Positions 27,003 to 36,256 are shown, counted from the stretch's first letter. The stretch: DNA of 64,000 nt from Comamonas sp. (GCA_015478895.1 JADMKK010000057.1:1-64000); one strand, 5' to 3'. Translations and numbers: made by a program. The notes: a model not told the origin generated them from the letters alone.

Positions 27003-28202
27003 TTACTGCAGCAGGCTCAGCACTTGCTGCGGCAGTTGATTGGCCTGGGCCACCATCGCAGTGCCTGCTTGTTGCAGAATCTGTGTGCGGCTCAGGTTGG
27101 CTGTTTCCTTGGCAAAGTCAGCATCTACGATGCGACCGCGGGCTGCCGTGATGTTTTCGTTTTGAATATCAATGTTTTCGATCGACTTTTCAAAACGTGT
27201 CTGCATGGCACCCAGCTCGGCGCGGGCAGAGCTGACCTTGTCCAAGGCGTTGTCGATGCGCTGCAGCGCTTCCCATGCACCCGCTTGGGTGTCAATGTTC
27301 ACTTCATGGATACCGATCGACTTCGACTCTTCCACGGTGACGGTATCGCCAGAGAAATGGGTGCCGAAGTCAACACCAGTCACACTCACGTTCGCCACGG
27401 CGGAAGTTGCAGTGCTGTTGGCAGCCGTATTGCGGTAGCTGATGGTGAAGGTATCGCCATCTTTTTCCAGGAAAGCAGTCAGACCCGTATCTGCAGTCTT
27501 GCTGTTGATGGCTTCCATCACTTTACCCAGCGCTTCTTCGTTGGTGCGCTTGGCATCAGCAGCCACAGTCACTTTGGCAGACACGCCGTTGGCACCTGTT
27601 ACGGTCACAGTGATGGCGTTAGTGCCGGCCAGACCTGTCACATCGCCACTGGTCATGCTAGTGATATTGGTCGTACCGAAAGTAGAGCTACCCAGCTTGT
27701 CCACTTTGGTGTTGGCCAAAGCACCCACGGTGATGTTGTCACCCGCATTGGCACCCACTTGGAACACGCCACCGGTAAAGCTGCCATCCAGCAACTTTGC
27801 ACCATTGAAAGTGGTGGTCTTGGCGACGCGGTCGACTTCGTCGCGCAGTTGCTTCAATTCAGCTTGCAGGGCTTCACGGTCAGACTTGCTGTTGGTGGCG
27901 TTGCCAGACTGCACAGACAGTTCACGCATGCGCTGCAGCATGTCGCCCACCTTGCCCAGTGCACCTTCAGCAGTCTGCGCCAGAGAGATACCGTCGTTGG
28001 CATTGCGAGAGGCTACTGTCAAACCACGCATTTGAGTGCTCATACGCTCGGCAATCGCCAAGCCTGCGGCGTCGTCCTTGGCGCTGTTGACGCGCAAACC
28101 AGAAGACAGACGCTGCATCGACGTGGCCAAAGAACCACCCGACAGACTCAGGTTGCGCTGAGCATTGATGGACACTGCGTTGGTGTTGATAGACATACCC
28201 AT
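27003..28202 (-). CDS. fliC: Flagellin (second minus-strand copy)
   Basis: Filament subunit (399 aa), same length as its neighbour and nearly identical at both ends ([21 protein letters not shown]-terminal [13 protein letters not shown]). Differences cluster in two short parts of the central domain (about 192-205 and 280-300), while the stretch between is identical at the DNA level over 114 bp. It is preceded by the clearest sigma-28 promoter of the flagellin group (28315-28341), so it is probably the main expressed copy. Start ATG 28202 has AAGGA upstream; a second in-frame ATG follows two codons later. Confidence 0.95.
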   Translation of the reverse strand: MGMSINTNAVSINAQRNLSLSGGSLATSMQRLSSGLRVNSAKDDAAGLAIAERMSTQMRGLTVASRNANDGISLAQTAEGALGKVGDMLQRMRELSVQSGNATNSKSDREALQAELKQLRDEVDRVAKTTTFNGAKLLDGSFTGGVFQVGANAGDNITVGALANTKVDKLGSSTFGTTNITSMTSGDVTGLAGTNAITVTVTGANGVSAKVTVAADAKRTNEEALGKVMEAINSKTADTGLTAFLEKDGDTFTISYRNTAANSTATSAVANVSVTGVDFGTHFSGDTVTVEESKSIGIHEVNIDTQAGAWEALQRIDNALDKVSSARAELGAMQTRFEKSIENIDIQNENITAARGRIVDADFAKETANLSRTQILQQAGTAMVAQANQLPQQVLSLLQ

Positions 28203-28314
28203 GATGCGATTCCTTTAAACGGACGGTGTGTAAACAATGTTTTGCTTGTCGCTGCAGGACTGCCTAGCCTCTATGGGCGTTTGCGGCGTTTGGTGTCTGC
28301 TGCGTACAAATGGT

Positions 28315-28341
28315 TTATCGGGCAATGCTCAGAAATCTTTA
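28315..28341 (-). promoter_or_regulatory. Sigma-28 promoter for the second flagellin
   Basis: On the minus strand: TAAA, 15 bases, CCCGATAA, matching seven of eight bases of the FliA -10 and all of the -35. It lies 113 bases upstream of the flagellin ATG. The 28203-28595 gap is the divergent flagellin control region; I found no equally good sigma-28 site facing the plus-strand flagellin. Confidence 0.85.
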
Positions 28342-28595
28342 GCGAATTTCTTAAAAACAGCAAAATATCCTTATCAACACAGGTTAAGTTGCTATCTTTT
28401 TTAATGCAAAAAATCAATCAAAACCTCAAGAAGAGGCTCAAACCCCATGCTTATTGATGCAATAGCCTTAGGGTAAAAAAGAAAGAATCCAGCCATCGCT
28501 CCTGTTGCCTGCCCGTTTACCGGCGCCCATGGTTTCTAGGCGACGCGACGCAACTCGCATCCTCCGTTTTCTGCCTAACTGAAGGAATCACAGCA

Positions 28596-29888
28596 ATGGC
28601 TGCAACTATCAACACGAACATCGCCTCAATCAATGCGCAGCGCAACCTGTCTTTGTCTGGTGCATCGCTGAATACCACCATGCAGCGCCTGTCGTCTGGC
28701 CTGCGCGTCAACAGCGCCAAGGACGACGCCGCAGGCTTGGCCATTTCTGAGCGCATGAACACCCAGGTCAAAGGCCTGACGGTAGCGTCTCGCAATGCCA
28801 ATGACGGCATCTCGCTGGCGCAGACCGCTGAAGGTGCACTGGGCAAGGTGGGTGACATGCTGCAACGCATGCGCGAACTGGCCGTGCAAGCAGGCAACGC
28901 CACCAACAGCGCCAGTGACCGCAAGGCACTGCAGGCCGAAGTCAGCCAGTTGAGCGCCGAAATCGACCGCGTGTCCAAGCAAACCAACTTCAATGGCACC
29001 AAAATTTTGGACGGCAGCTTTGCAGGTGCGGTGTTCCAAGTGGGTGCCAACTCTGGCGACAACATCACCCTAGGTGGTCTGGCGGATACACGCTCTTCGC
29101 AACTGTCCACGATCTCTTATGCCGACAAAGGTATTGATCCTCTTGTCGCGGTCGATACCAGCATTGATGCCACCACCGGCGGCGCCAATGCGATCACGGA
29201 TTTCCGCCTCGGCATTGACGCTGGCACCTTGGATATCCAAATTGACGGCAACGACCAAACAGGTACAGCCCTGCCCGCCATCAACATTGATTTGGGCAAG
29301 ATCGAGCCTGCAGAAAGCCCGCAGCAGCGCCTGGGCCAGATCATGGACGCCATCAACAAAAAGTCGACCGACACGGGCGTGACTGCATACCTGAACAAGG
29401 TAGAAGGCACAGACACTTACAACCTTGAACTCATGTCCAGCAAGCTGGATGGTGAAGGCAACCCCGTCTCCGTCACCTTCAACGGCTTTACAGAAGCACT
29501 GACTGGCAAGGACGCTGCTGATATCAACATCACCGGCGGCGCTGGCGGTGCAGATTCCAAAGAAAATCAAAAGGGCATTGAAGACATCGATGTCAGCACC
29601 CAGTCCGGTGCATGGGTGGCCCTGAAGAAGATTGACAGTGCTGTAGACCAAGTCAACAGCGCGCGCGCCACACTGGGTGCGGTGCAGGCCCGCTTTGAAA
29701 ACACCGTCAACAACATCGACATTCAGGTGGAAAACCTGTCTGCCGCCCGCGGCCGCATCATTGATGCCGACTTTGCTCAGGAAACTGCCAACCTGAGCCG
29801 CACGCAAATCTTGCAACAAGCGGGTACGGCGATGGTCGCTCAAGCTAATCAGATTCCTCAAAACGTCCTGCAGTTGCTGCAAGGCTAA
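28596..29888 (+). CDS. Flagellin (third copy, divergent and longer)
   Basis: Flagellin of 430 aa on the opposite strand. The ends are conserved ([41 protein letters not shown]-terminal ANQIPQNVLQLLQG), but the central domain (about 165-335) is unrelated in detail to the other two: acidic, with VDTSIDATTGGANAITDFRL and a Gly-rich TGGAGGADSKENQKG stretch. AAGGA lies before the ATG. It may form a minor or segment-specific part of the filament. It ends at repeat R4. Confidence 0.94.
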   Translation: MAATINTNIASINAQRNLSLSGASLNTTMQRLSSGLRVNSAKDDAAGLAISERMNTQVKGLTVASRNANDGISLAQTAEGALGKVGDMLQRMRELAVQAGNATNSASDRKALQAEVSQLSAEIDRVSKQTNFNGTKILDGSFAGAVFQVGANSGDNITLGGLADTRSSQLSTISYADKGIDPLVAVDTSIDATTGGANAITDFRLGIDAGTLDIQIDGNDQTGTALPAINIDLGKIEPAESPQQRLGQIMDAINKKSTDTGVTAYLNKVEGTDTYNLELMSSKLDGEGNPVSVTFNGFTEALTGKDAADINITGGAGGADSKENQKGIEDIDVSTQSGAWVALKKIDSAVDQVNSARATLGAVQARFENTVNNIDIQVENLSAARGRIIDADFAQETANLSRTQILQQAGTAMVAQANQIPQNVLQLLQG

Positions 29889-29924
29889 GCGCTAAAGGCG
29901 ACATAGCGCCGCCATGCGCTCTTT

Positions 29925-30016
29925 AAAAAATAGCTACCCCCCGTTGCCATTGCGAGCTTTCAGATAGTTTTTCATCTGAAATCCAACAATAGCAGCGGGG
30001 GGTAGCTATTTTTTTT
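29925..30016. repeat. Palindromic intergenic repeat, copy R4 (terminator)
   Basis: The outer arms form a perfect 19-bp stem, AAAAAATAGCTACCCCCCG against its complement at about 29996-30014; the inner arm TTTCAGATAG pairs with CATCTGAAA. The A-run and T-run ends suit termination of the flagellin transcript at 29888 and insulation of the octapeptide-repeat gene. Confidence 0.85.
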
Positions 30017-30057
30017 GCTGAATATCCACGGCTGGCTATTATTCGCGCTTTCAGCCC

Positions 30058-30084
30058 TAAATTGTTACAAGATTATGCCGAAAG
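30058..30084 (+). promoter_or_regulatory. Sigma-28 promoter for the octapeptide-repeat gene
   Basis: TAAA (30058-30061), 15 bases, GCCGAAAG (30077-30084). The -35, the spacer length and the GCCGA core match the FliA consensus; two bases at the end of the -10 differ. It lies 122 bases before the ATG at 30206, the same distance seen for motA and the second flagellin. The remainder of 29889-30205 holds repeat R4 and the leader. Confidence 0.7.
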
Positions 30085-30205
30085 CGATGCAAGCCTTGGA
30101 TTGTGGGACTGCTTTGCCTACTACCTTTTTGTCGCGCCCAGGGTTGTGTTGAGTTGTTGTCATTCACCGATCTTCAGATCATTCAAGCAAAAAACGGAGC
30201 ACCTT

Positions 30206-33200
30206 ATGTCCATCATCAGCGGCATGTCGCCAACGCAGATCGCGCAGCTATCCACAACGCAAATCGCAGACTTGAAGGCCTCGGACTTCAAGGCCATGAA
30301 GGCCGATCAGCTTGGCGCACTCACCAAAGACCAGATCGGCGCCATCGAAACCCGTGACCTTGTCACCCTGAGTGCCAAAGCTATCGCCGCACTCAAAGCT
30401 GATGAACTGGCTGAAGGCCTCACCGCAGGCCAGATTGGCGCTCTAACAGCCACCCAGCTCAAGGGACTGACCAACGGCCAGATGGAAAAACTGGGCAGCG
30501 ATTTCGTCAAGGAACTGAGCGCCTCCCAGGTCAAGGCCATGACCCCAACGCAGCTGAACCAGTTGACTGCCGCCCAAGTGACCGCTTTGGGCGACAAAAT
30601 TCAACACTGGTCTGCTGCACAACTCAAGGCGCTGGACGACACCAAGCTGGCCGCACTGGATGGTGACCAAGTCAAGGTATTGACCGGCACCCACCTCAAA
30701 GCACTGACACCAGACCAGATCAGCAAGCTGGACAAGACTGCCTTCGCCGAAGTCGACAGCACAGCCCTCAAAGCATTAAGCGCCAAGCAAGTCGGCGCGC
30801 TGACCAATGACCAGATAGAAGCGGTCGGTGCAAAAATTGCGGATCTGTCGGCCGTCCAAGTCAAGGGATTGACCGCTGCGCAAATGACAGGCTTGAAGGC
30901 CGACTCTATCCAGGCACTGACTGCAGACCAGCTCAAGGTGTTGTCTGCCGCCCAAGTCAATGCGATTGACGATGCCGTGTTCGACAAATTAAACGCCGAC
31001 ACCATCGCGGGCTTGACGACCGCGCAAATCCAAGGCTTGTCCGTAGACAAGGTGGAAAAGCTGACCACAGATCAGGTCGAGAAACTCAGCGCCGCCCAAC
31101 TCAAAATTTTCAGCGAAGACCAAATCAAGGCCTTGGGCGACAAGATTGCCAATATTGGCGATAACGTCAAAGTACTTTCGACCAAGCAAATCCAAAGCTT
31201 GGAAACCGCTCAGATTCAAAAACTGAGCACCGACCAAGTCGGAGCACTGACCGCAGCACAGGTTAAAGGCCTGAAGCCCGATCAGTTGAAAGAGTTCACC
31301 AACGATCAGCTGGGCGCGCTCAAAGGCAAGGAACATATCGCGAATCTGTCTGCTGCACAGCTCAACAGCCTGACAGAAGCCCAAGTTCAAGCACTGGACG
31401 TGGAAGGCGTGGCCTTCATTGCTGTGGCCACGCTCAAAGGCATGGACGCTGCGCAGTTCAAGAACCTGTCAGAAGGCCAGGTCGAGAAACTGACCGCCAA
31501 CCAGCTCAAGGCACTGACCACCACCCAGATCGCCGCAATTGACGATACCGACTTTGCCAAGATTGATGGTGAAAAGCTCAAGGTACTGAGCAGCGCGCAA
31601 GTTGGTGCGCTGACGGCAGATCAGGTCAGCAAGATCAGCGATGACAATATTGCCTTGCTGGGCGCCACACAGCTCAAGGGTTTGGGCCAAACGCAGATTG
31701 CGGCATTGACCGAAGCGCAAGTGACAGCTCTGACAGACAAGCAGGTCAAGTTGCTGTCGGCAGCACAGCTCAACCACATGTCAGATACCCAGATCGCAGC
31801 ACTGGACGTGGGCGATGTCGGCGGTATGACGTCAGCACAGCTCAAGGGCCTTGGTGATGACCAGCTCAAGGCGATGACAAAAGACCAGATCACAGGCCTG
31901 AGTGCTGCGCAGCTCAAGGTACTGACACCTGATCAAATCTCCAAAATCGACGCTACTTATATTGCCGACATTGCGGTGGATAAGTTCAAGGCGCTGTCTG
32001 GCGCACAAATCGCCAAGCTGACGGACGACCAGGTCGAGGCACTGACCGCCGGTCAACTGGAAAGCATGAGCGCTACGCAGCTCAAGGGCTTGCAAGGCAC
32101 CCAGATCAAACTGCTGGATGACACCCAGCTCGGGGCCATCACAGGCAAACAATTAGCCAGCTTCAGCGCTGACCAGATCAAGGCACTGGAAACCACGCAA
32201 GTTGCCAAGCTCGACACGGATCAACTTCAAGCCCTTACGGCCAAGCAAGTTCAGGCCCTGACCCAGACCCAAATCCAAGCCTTGGAACAAACCCAGATTC
32301 AAGATTTGACCAAGGGCCAAGCCAAAGCACTGACCGCCGCTCAGGTCGGCTGGCTGAGCGATGAACAGGCAAGCTGGTTGGAAGTCGAAGATCTGCAGCA
32401 GCTGAATGCCACACAGATAAAGGAACTCAACGTCTCCAAACTGACGGAAGACCAAGTCAAGGCGATGAAGTACACCCAAGTCGCCGCACTGTCCGAAACC
32501 CAGATCGACACACTGGAGAACGACGCGCTTGGCGCTATGGGCGCAGAACAGGTCAAGGGATTGAGCACTGCGCAACTGACCAAGCTGGGCACCAAGGTTG
32601 AGCACATTGACGCAGACGCTTTGAGCCAGCTCACCACCCAACAGATCAAGGCGCTGACACCTGAAGGCGTGGAAGCCCTGACATCGGACCAGTTTGCCAA
32701 ATTGGGCAAGGCACAAGTCTCTGCGCTGCTGAACGACCAGGTCGCCAAAATCACCACAGCCAATTTCACAGCGCTGGACGATACCCAACTGGCCGCCCTG
32801 ACAGCCACCCAAATGGGCGCTGTCACCAAGGAGCAGATCGGGGCACTGGATGACACCCAGTTCGGCAAGCTCACCGCCGCACAAATGGGTGGCCTGGACA
32901 AATCGGTCATCAGTGGTTTGAGCGATGACAAAGTTGCGGCCCTGAGCGCTACTGCCATCAAGGGCTGGGGCACCGACCACTTCGCAGAGTTGACGGACAC
33001 GCAAACCAAGAAATTGGATACCGCCGTGCTGCAATCGCTGTCGAAAACACAGTTGGACGGCCTCAACGTTAAAGACATGGAAAATCCCCAGCTGCAAGCC
33101 CTGCAAGCCAAACAGATCGCAGGCATTGACGCTGCCAAGTTCAAAGAACTGAGCAAAGACCAGTTGGCTGTACTGAGCTACACGCAAGTGCAGGCACTGA

Positions 33201-33274
33201 CCCAAGACCAGCTTGATGCACTTGACCCCGACCAGTTCCAGGCGTTGAACTTGAAAGACCCTGCGGAGGTCTAA
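30206..33274 (+). CDS. Large octapeptide-repeat protein of unknown function
   Basis: A 1022-aa protein I do not recognise as a named family. From residue 8 to the end it is built of about 125 eight-residue units with consensus [ST]-x-x-Q-[VIL]-x-x-L, for example TAAQVKGL, TPDQISKL and TNDQLGAL. Shorter seven-residue units (GDKIANI, GAKIADL) and Asp-Phe units (DDTDFAKI, DKTAFAEV) recur at wider spacing. The S/T-x-x-Q pattern resembles a helix N-cap, so each unit may be one helical turn in a long solenoid. No cysteine, no signal peptide and no membrane helix are seen. ATG 30206 has GGAG six bases upstream; the longer reading from 30062 would run through the promoter. The sigma-28 promoter and position beside flagellins suggest a late flagellar or motility-linked product, perhaps secreted through the flagellar exporter. 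Confidence 0.9.
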   Translation: MSIISGMSPTQIAQLSTTQIADLKASDFKAMKADQLGALTKDQIGAIETRDLVTLSAKAIAALKADELAEGLTAGQIGALTATQLKGLTNGQMEKLGSDFVKELSASQVKAMTPTQLNQLTAAQVTALGDKIQHWSAAQLKALDDTKLAALDGDQVKVLTGTHLKALTPDQISKLDKTAFAEVDSTALKALSAKQVGALTNDQIEAVGAKIADLSAVQVKGLTAAQMTGLKADSIQALTADQLKVLSAAQVNAIDDAVFDKLNADTIAGLTTAQIQGLSVDKVEKLTTDQVEKLSAAQLKIFSEDQIKALGDKIANIGDNVKVLSTKQIQSLETAQIQKLSTDQVGALTAAQVKGLKPDQLKEFTNDQLGALKGKEHIANLSAAQLNSLTEAQVQALDVEGVAFIAVATLKGMDAAQFKNLSEGQVEKLTANQLKALTTTQIAAIDDTDFAKIDGEKLKVLSSAQVGALTADQVSKISDDNIALLGATQLKGLGQTQIAALTEAQVTALTDKQVKLLSAAQLNHMSDTQIAALDVGDVGGMTSAQLKGLGDDQLKAMTKDQITGLSAAQLKVLTPDQISKIDATYIADIAVDKFKALSGAQIAKLTDDQVEALTAGQLESMSATQLKGLQGTQIKLLDDTQLGAITGKQLASFSADQIKALETTQVAKLDTDQLQALTAKQVQALTQTQIQALEQTQIQDLTKGQAKALTAAQVGWLSDEQASWLEVEDLQQLNATQIKELNVSKLTEDQVKAMKYTQVAALSETQIDTLENDALGAMGAEQVKGLSTAQLTKLGTKVEHIDADALSQLTTQQIKALTPEGVEALTSDQFAKLGKAQVSALLNDQVAKITTANFTALDDTQLAALTATQMGAVTKEQIGALDDTQFGKLTAAQMGGLDKSVISGLSDDKVAALSATAIKGWGTDHFAELTDTQTKKLDTAVLQSLSKTQLDGLNVKDMENPQLQALQAKQIAGIDAAKFKELSKDQLAVLSYTQVQALTQDQLDALDPDQFQALNLKDPAEV

Positions 33275-33347
33275 TCAAGCGACAACGGGGCGGCCAAGCC
33301 TATAACTTGTGCCGCTTCTAAAAGAAAAGCGATGAGCGCTTATATTT

Positions 33348-33385
33348 AAAGGGTTTCAGATAGTTTTTTATCTGAAACCCTTTTT
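33348..33385. repeat. Palindromic repeat core, copy R5 (terminator)
   Basis: AAAGGGTTTCAGATA and TATCTGAAACCCTTT form a perfect 15-bp stem with a short T-rich loop and a trailing T-run, 74 bases after the octapeptide-repeat gene. Outer arms are decayed (AGCAGCTATCTTT remains at the right). I see nothing definite in the rest of the 33275-33631 gap, which must contain the promoter of the glycan genes. Confidence 0.85.
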
Positions 33386-33631
33386 CGTTTATTCCAGCAG
33401 CTATCTTTATTTGGTTTATCTCAGCCAGGGACAAAGAAAGAACAGCGTGCTGCGGGTGCCCGCGGTTCCACATTCATTGGCATACACGTCTTTTCAGACG
33501 AGTAAATCGTTACATTTCGAAACTCCCACCCTTTTGCCCACCTTCTCACCACTTTAGCGTTGGCCCGCGCTGCTAACCTTGCCAAATCTGAAATCACCAA
33601 CCACAAACTGCCCTAAGGGACTGACCGCGCT

Positions 33632-34747
33632 ATGGCTGCAGAAAAAATCTACGTCACCCAACCTTACCTGCCGCCCCTGGAAACGTTCACGCCTTATCTG
33701 GAGCAAATCTGGGCCAACAAGATACTGACCAACGGTGGCCCTTTTCACCAGCAATTGGAAAAAGCGCTGTGCGACTACCTCGGTGTCCAGCACGTGGCAC
33801 TTTTCAGCAATGGCACCTTGGCACTGATCACTGCCCTGCAAGCCTTGCGCGTAACGGGAGAAGTGATTACCACCCCCTACTCCTTCGTTGCTACCGCTCA
33901 CGCATTGCTGTGGCAAAACTGTAAGCCCGTGTTTGTCGATGTGGAACCACACACCCTCAACCTGGATCCCGCAAAGATCGAAGCGGCGATTACCCCACAG
34001 ACCACTGCCATCTTGCCTGTGCATTGCTATGGCAATCCCTGCGATACCGACGCCATTCAAAAAATTGCCGACAACTACAACCTGCGCGTCATTTATGACG
34101 CAGCACATGCTTTTGGCGTAGAAGATGCAGGCGGCAGCGTTTTGCGCCACGGTGATTTAGCCGTCTTGAGTTTTCACGCAACCAAGGTTTTCAACACCTT
34201 TGAAGGCGGTGCCATCATTTGCCCAGATGCAAAAACCAAGCAGCGCATCAATCATCTGAAAAATTTCGGCTTCGTCAATGAAACCACGGTAGTAGCCCCG
34301 GGCATCAATGCCAAGATGAGTGAAATCAATGCGGCCTTTGGTCTATTACAGTTGCAGCACATGCCTCAAGTCATGCAGCGCCGGGCAGAAATAGATGCTT
34401 ACTACCGTAAGCAACTCAGTGACGTGGCCGGTATTACGTGCCTACCTCAAGGAACACAAACCAAGGCAAATCACTCCTATTTCCCCATACTTGTCAGCCC
34501 CGAGTACCCATTAAGTCGTGATGCGCTGTATGAGAAATTCAAAAAAAACGAAATCTACACACGACGGTACTTTTACCCCCTGATTACCGACTTCCCCATG
34601 TATCGAGGCTTGCCCTCTGCCTTGCCCGCGAATGTCGTAGAGGCTGGCCACGCGGCATCACAGGTACTGTGCCTGCCCATTTACCCCGCACTGACAGACA
34701 CACAACAGGAGCGTGTTATTTCGGTGATATTGGAGTTGCTCGCATGA
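33632..34747 (+). CDS. DegT/DnrJ/EryC1-family sugar aminotransferase
   Basis: PLP-dependent nucleotide-sugar transaminase (371 aa). Clear family features: LFSNGTLALITALQALRV, the glycine-free turn VITTPYSFVATAHAL, the PLP-contacting aspartate in IYDAAHAFGV, and the catalytic lysine in LSFHATKVFNTFEGGAI. The overall sequence resembles VioA/FdtB-type enzymes that make 4-amino or 3-amino dideoxy sugars; the exact substrate cannot be assigned. Its stop overlaps the start of the WbqC-like gene (ATGA), so the two are coupled. It probably supplies an amino sugar for flagellin or surface glycan. Confidence 0.9.
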   Translation: MAAEKIYVTQPYLPPLETFTPYLEQIWANKILTNGGPFHQQLEKALCDYLGVQHVALFSNGTLALITALQALRVTGEVITTPYSFVATAHALLWQNCKPVFVDVEPHTLNLDPAKIEAAITPQTTAILPVHCYGNPCDTDAIQKIADNYNLRVIYDAAHAFGVEDAGGSVLRHGDLAVLSFHATKVFNTFEGGAIICPDAKTKQRINHLKNFGFVNETTVVAPGINAKMSEINAAFGLLQLQHMPQVMQRRAEIDAYYRKQLSDVAGITCLPQGTQTKANHSYFPILVSPEYPLSRDALYEKFKKNEIYTRRYFYPLITDFPMYRGLPSALPANVVEAGHAASQVLCLPIYPALTDTQQERVISVILELLA

Positions 34748-35436
34748 GGGGGGCCATCATGCAGCCGTATTTCTTCCCTTATATCGGCTATTACCAGTTA
34801 GCTTACGCAGCAGAGAAGTTTATTTTTCTAGACGATGTCAACTACATCAAAAAGGGATACATCAATAGAAATTCAATACTTTTAAATGGAAATAAATTTG
34901 ATTTTTCAGTTCCAGTAGAAAAAATCAGTCAGAATCGAAAAATTAATGAGCACAACTATATAAATAATTTTTCTGATTTCTTGCTACTTATTGAGAATGC
35001 ATATAAAAAAATGCCTCAATTCAATCAGGTAATGCCATTGATTGAAGAAATTGTGTTTGATGAAAATTTAAATGTCGCACAAAAAAACTCCAGAAGTTTG
35101 AGTGCTGTATTTAGATATTTAGACCTTCATCGCGAATTTATTTTCTCATCTGATATTGACCAAGCACACAAAGACAAAGGTCAGACCAGAATTCTTACGC
35201 TTTGCAAAAAAACCAATATCGATCAATATCGAAATGCTATTGGAGGTCAGTCCCTTTACGATGCAAAAGCATTTGAGAATGAAAATATAGAATTGAAATT
35301 CACGAAAAGCAACACATCGAAGTACGATCAGGGTTCACAAGAATTCATCGGCAATCTATCCATCATCGATGTTTTGATGCACTGTGAAAAGAGCACAGTA
35401 ATAAAACTTTTTGAAGACTATACTTTAATAAATTAA
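34744..35436 (+). CDS. WbqC-like family protein
   Basis: A 230-aa protein with the WbqC signature at the N-terminus (MQPYFFPYIGYYQLAYAAEK, FLDDVNYIKKGYINRN) and a late GGQSLYDAKAF segment. WbqC-like proteins occur in O-antigen and flagellin glycan loci and are thought to act in sugar modification, often beside VioA/DegT-type transaminases; their biochemistry is unclear. ATG 34744 overlaps the aminotransferase stop by four bases. The gene is much richer in A+T (Lys, Asn, Ile codons) than the flagellar genes, which suggests acquisition by transfer. Confidence 0.85.
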   Translation: MRGAIMQPYFFPYIGYYQLAYAAEKFIFLDDVNYIKKGYINRNSILLNGNKFDFSVPVEKISQNRKINEHNYINNFSDFLLLIENAYKKMPQFNQVMPLIEEIVFDENLNVAQKNSRSLSAVFRYLDLHREFIFSSDIDQAHKDKGQTRILTLCKKTNIDQYRNAIGGQSLYDAKAFENENIELKFTKSNTSKYDQGSQEFIGNLSIIDVLMHCEKSTVIKLFEDYTLIN

Positions 35437-35442
35437 AACCAA

Positions 35443-35487
35443 TAAAAAAGCAGTCTTAAGAAAACCCCCAAGACTGCATAATTTTTA
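35443..35487. terminator. Bidirectional intrinsic terminator between convergent glycan genes
   Basis: GCAGTCTT (35450-35457) and AAGACTGC (35470-35477) form a stem with an A-run before it and ATTTTTA after it, ending both the aminotransferase-WbqC unit and the leftward methyltransferase unit. Confidence 0.85.
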
Positions 35488-35496
35488 TAGATTTCT

Positions 35497-36255
35497 TTAA
35501 GAAAAATATTTCGATTTCAAAATAAAAATTGGTCTATTCAGGAATTCGCCCAGTTGATCGTTGCGCGCCATCCGTTCGGGGCTCACATCAACATACTCTA
35601 TGTAATCATCAATCAAGGCAGGAATACCAATTTCCTCTATATTCCAAGATTTGAGATTTTCTCTGAGAAAATTAATTACTTCATCCTTTTCACCCTTGGC
35701 AAACAAAGGTAAATTCACATTACCTTTCCAGTTATAGCCCATTTGAAAAACCATGTATTTTGATGTTTCTGCAAAAGCATCAATGTTTTTCACCATCATC
35801 ACTTTTGCATTTTCAACGTCTACATCTGCACCGTAATCGTCTCCAAAGTGGTGCACAACATTGAGTAGATGAACAACGTCTGCAGCGGGGATTTTATCGC
35901 TACTGAAATCAAAATATATATTATGGTGCTCTATATTTTCATCAGATCTCTGAATAAAGTCAGCCAAAACTTCATAAGAATCTGAAGCACCTTCATAACA
36001 TATGATATTTTTTGCTCCGTTATCCAGTGCATCAAATATAAAGAAACCTGTTGTACAACCAATATCTAAAACAGATTGGTCATTGTAGTTAATAAATTTT
36101 TTGATGAAATCTGCACGAGGTGTTTCGAAATGCTTGTCCCCTGGCATATTCTTTACTTTTGACTTGTACAAAGTCACATGTTCTAAATCTGCGCTATCTA
36201 AAAACCGTGCTGGCTTGCGATAATAAGCCACATGTTTATCTTGCACTCTGCTCAT
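35497..36255 (-). CDS. SAM-dependent methyltransferase (class I)
   Basis: A 252-aa Rossmann-fold methyltransferase. Motif I is SVLDIGCTTGFFIFDALDNG, followed by an acidic position in ICYEGASDS and a motif IV-like region ADVVHLLNVVHHFGDD. GGAG lies eight bases before the ATG. It starts one base after the ParB-like gene, so the two are translated together. In this island it may methylate a glycan or its carrier, but the substrate is not visible. AT-rich like its neighbours. Confidence 0.85.
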   Translation of the reverse strand: MSRVQDKHVAYYRKPARFLDSADLEHVTLYKSKVKNMPGDKHFETPRADFIKKFINYNDQSVLDIGCTTGFFIFDALDNGAKNIICYEGASDSYEVLADFIQRSDENIEHHNIYFDFSSDKIPAADVVHLLNVVHHFGDDYGADVDVENAKVMMVKNIDAFAETSKYMVFQMGYNWKGNVNLPLFAKGEKDEVINFLRENLKSWNIEEIGIPALIDDYIEYVDVSPERMARNDQLGEFLNRPIFILKSKYFS

Positions 36256-36256
36256 T

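Noticed and set aside
28457-28595. Plus-strand sigma-28 promoter for the third flagellin (TAAA near 28474)
   Set aside because: The element 15 bases downstream reads CCATCGCT, matching the consensus too poorly to call.
30062-30205. N-terminal extension of the octapeptide protein with Cys/Phe-rich sequence
   Set aside because: It would be translated through the sigma-28 promoter and leader, has no ribosome site, and differs totally in composition; ATG 30206 with GGAG is the better start.
30307-33205. Long open frames on the minus strand opposite the octapeptide gene
   Set aside because: They arise because the biased codon content of the repeats leaves few stops; their repeats are mirror images of the true protein and there are no ribosome sites.
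30227-33274. Octapeptide repeat region as a DNA tandem repeat or CRISPR-like array
   Set aside because: The repeat is at protein level only; the DNA units are diverged by codon choice and have no spacer structure.
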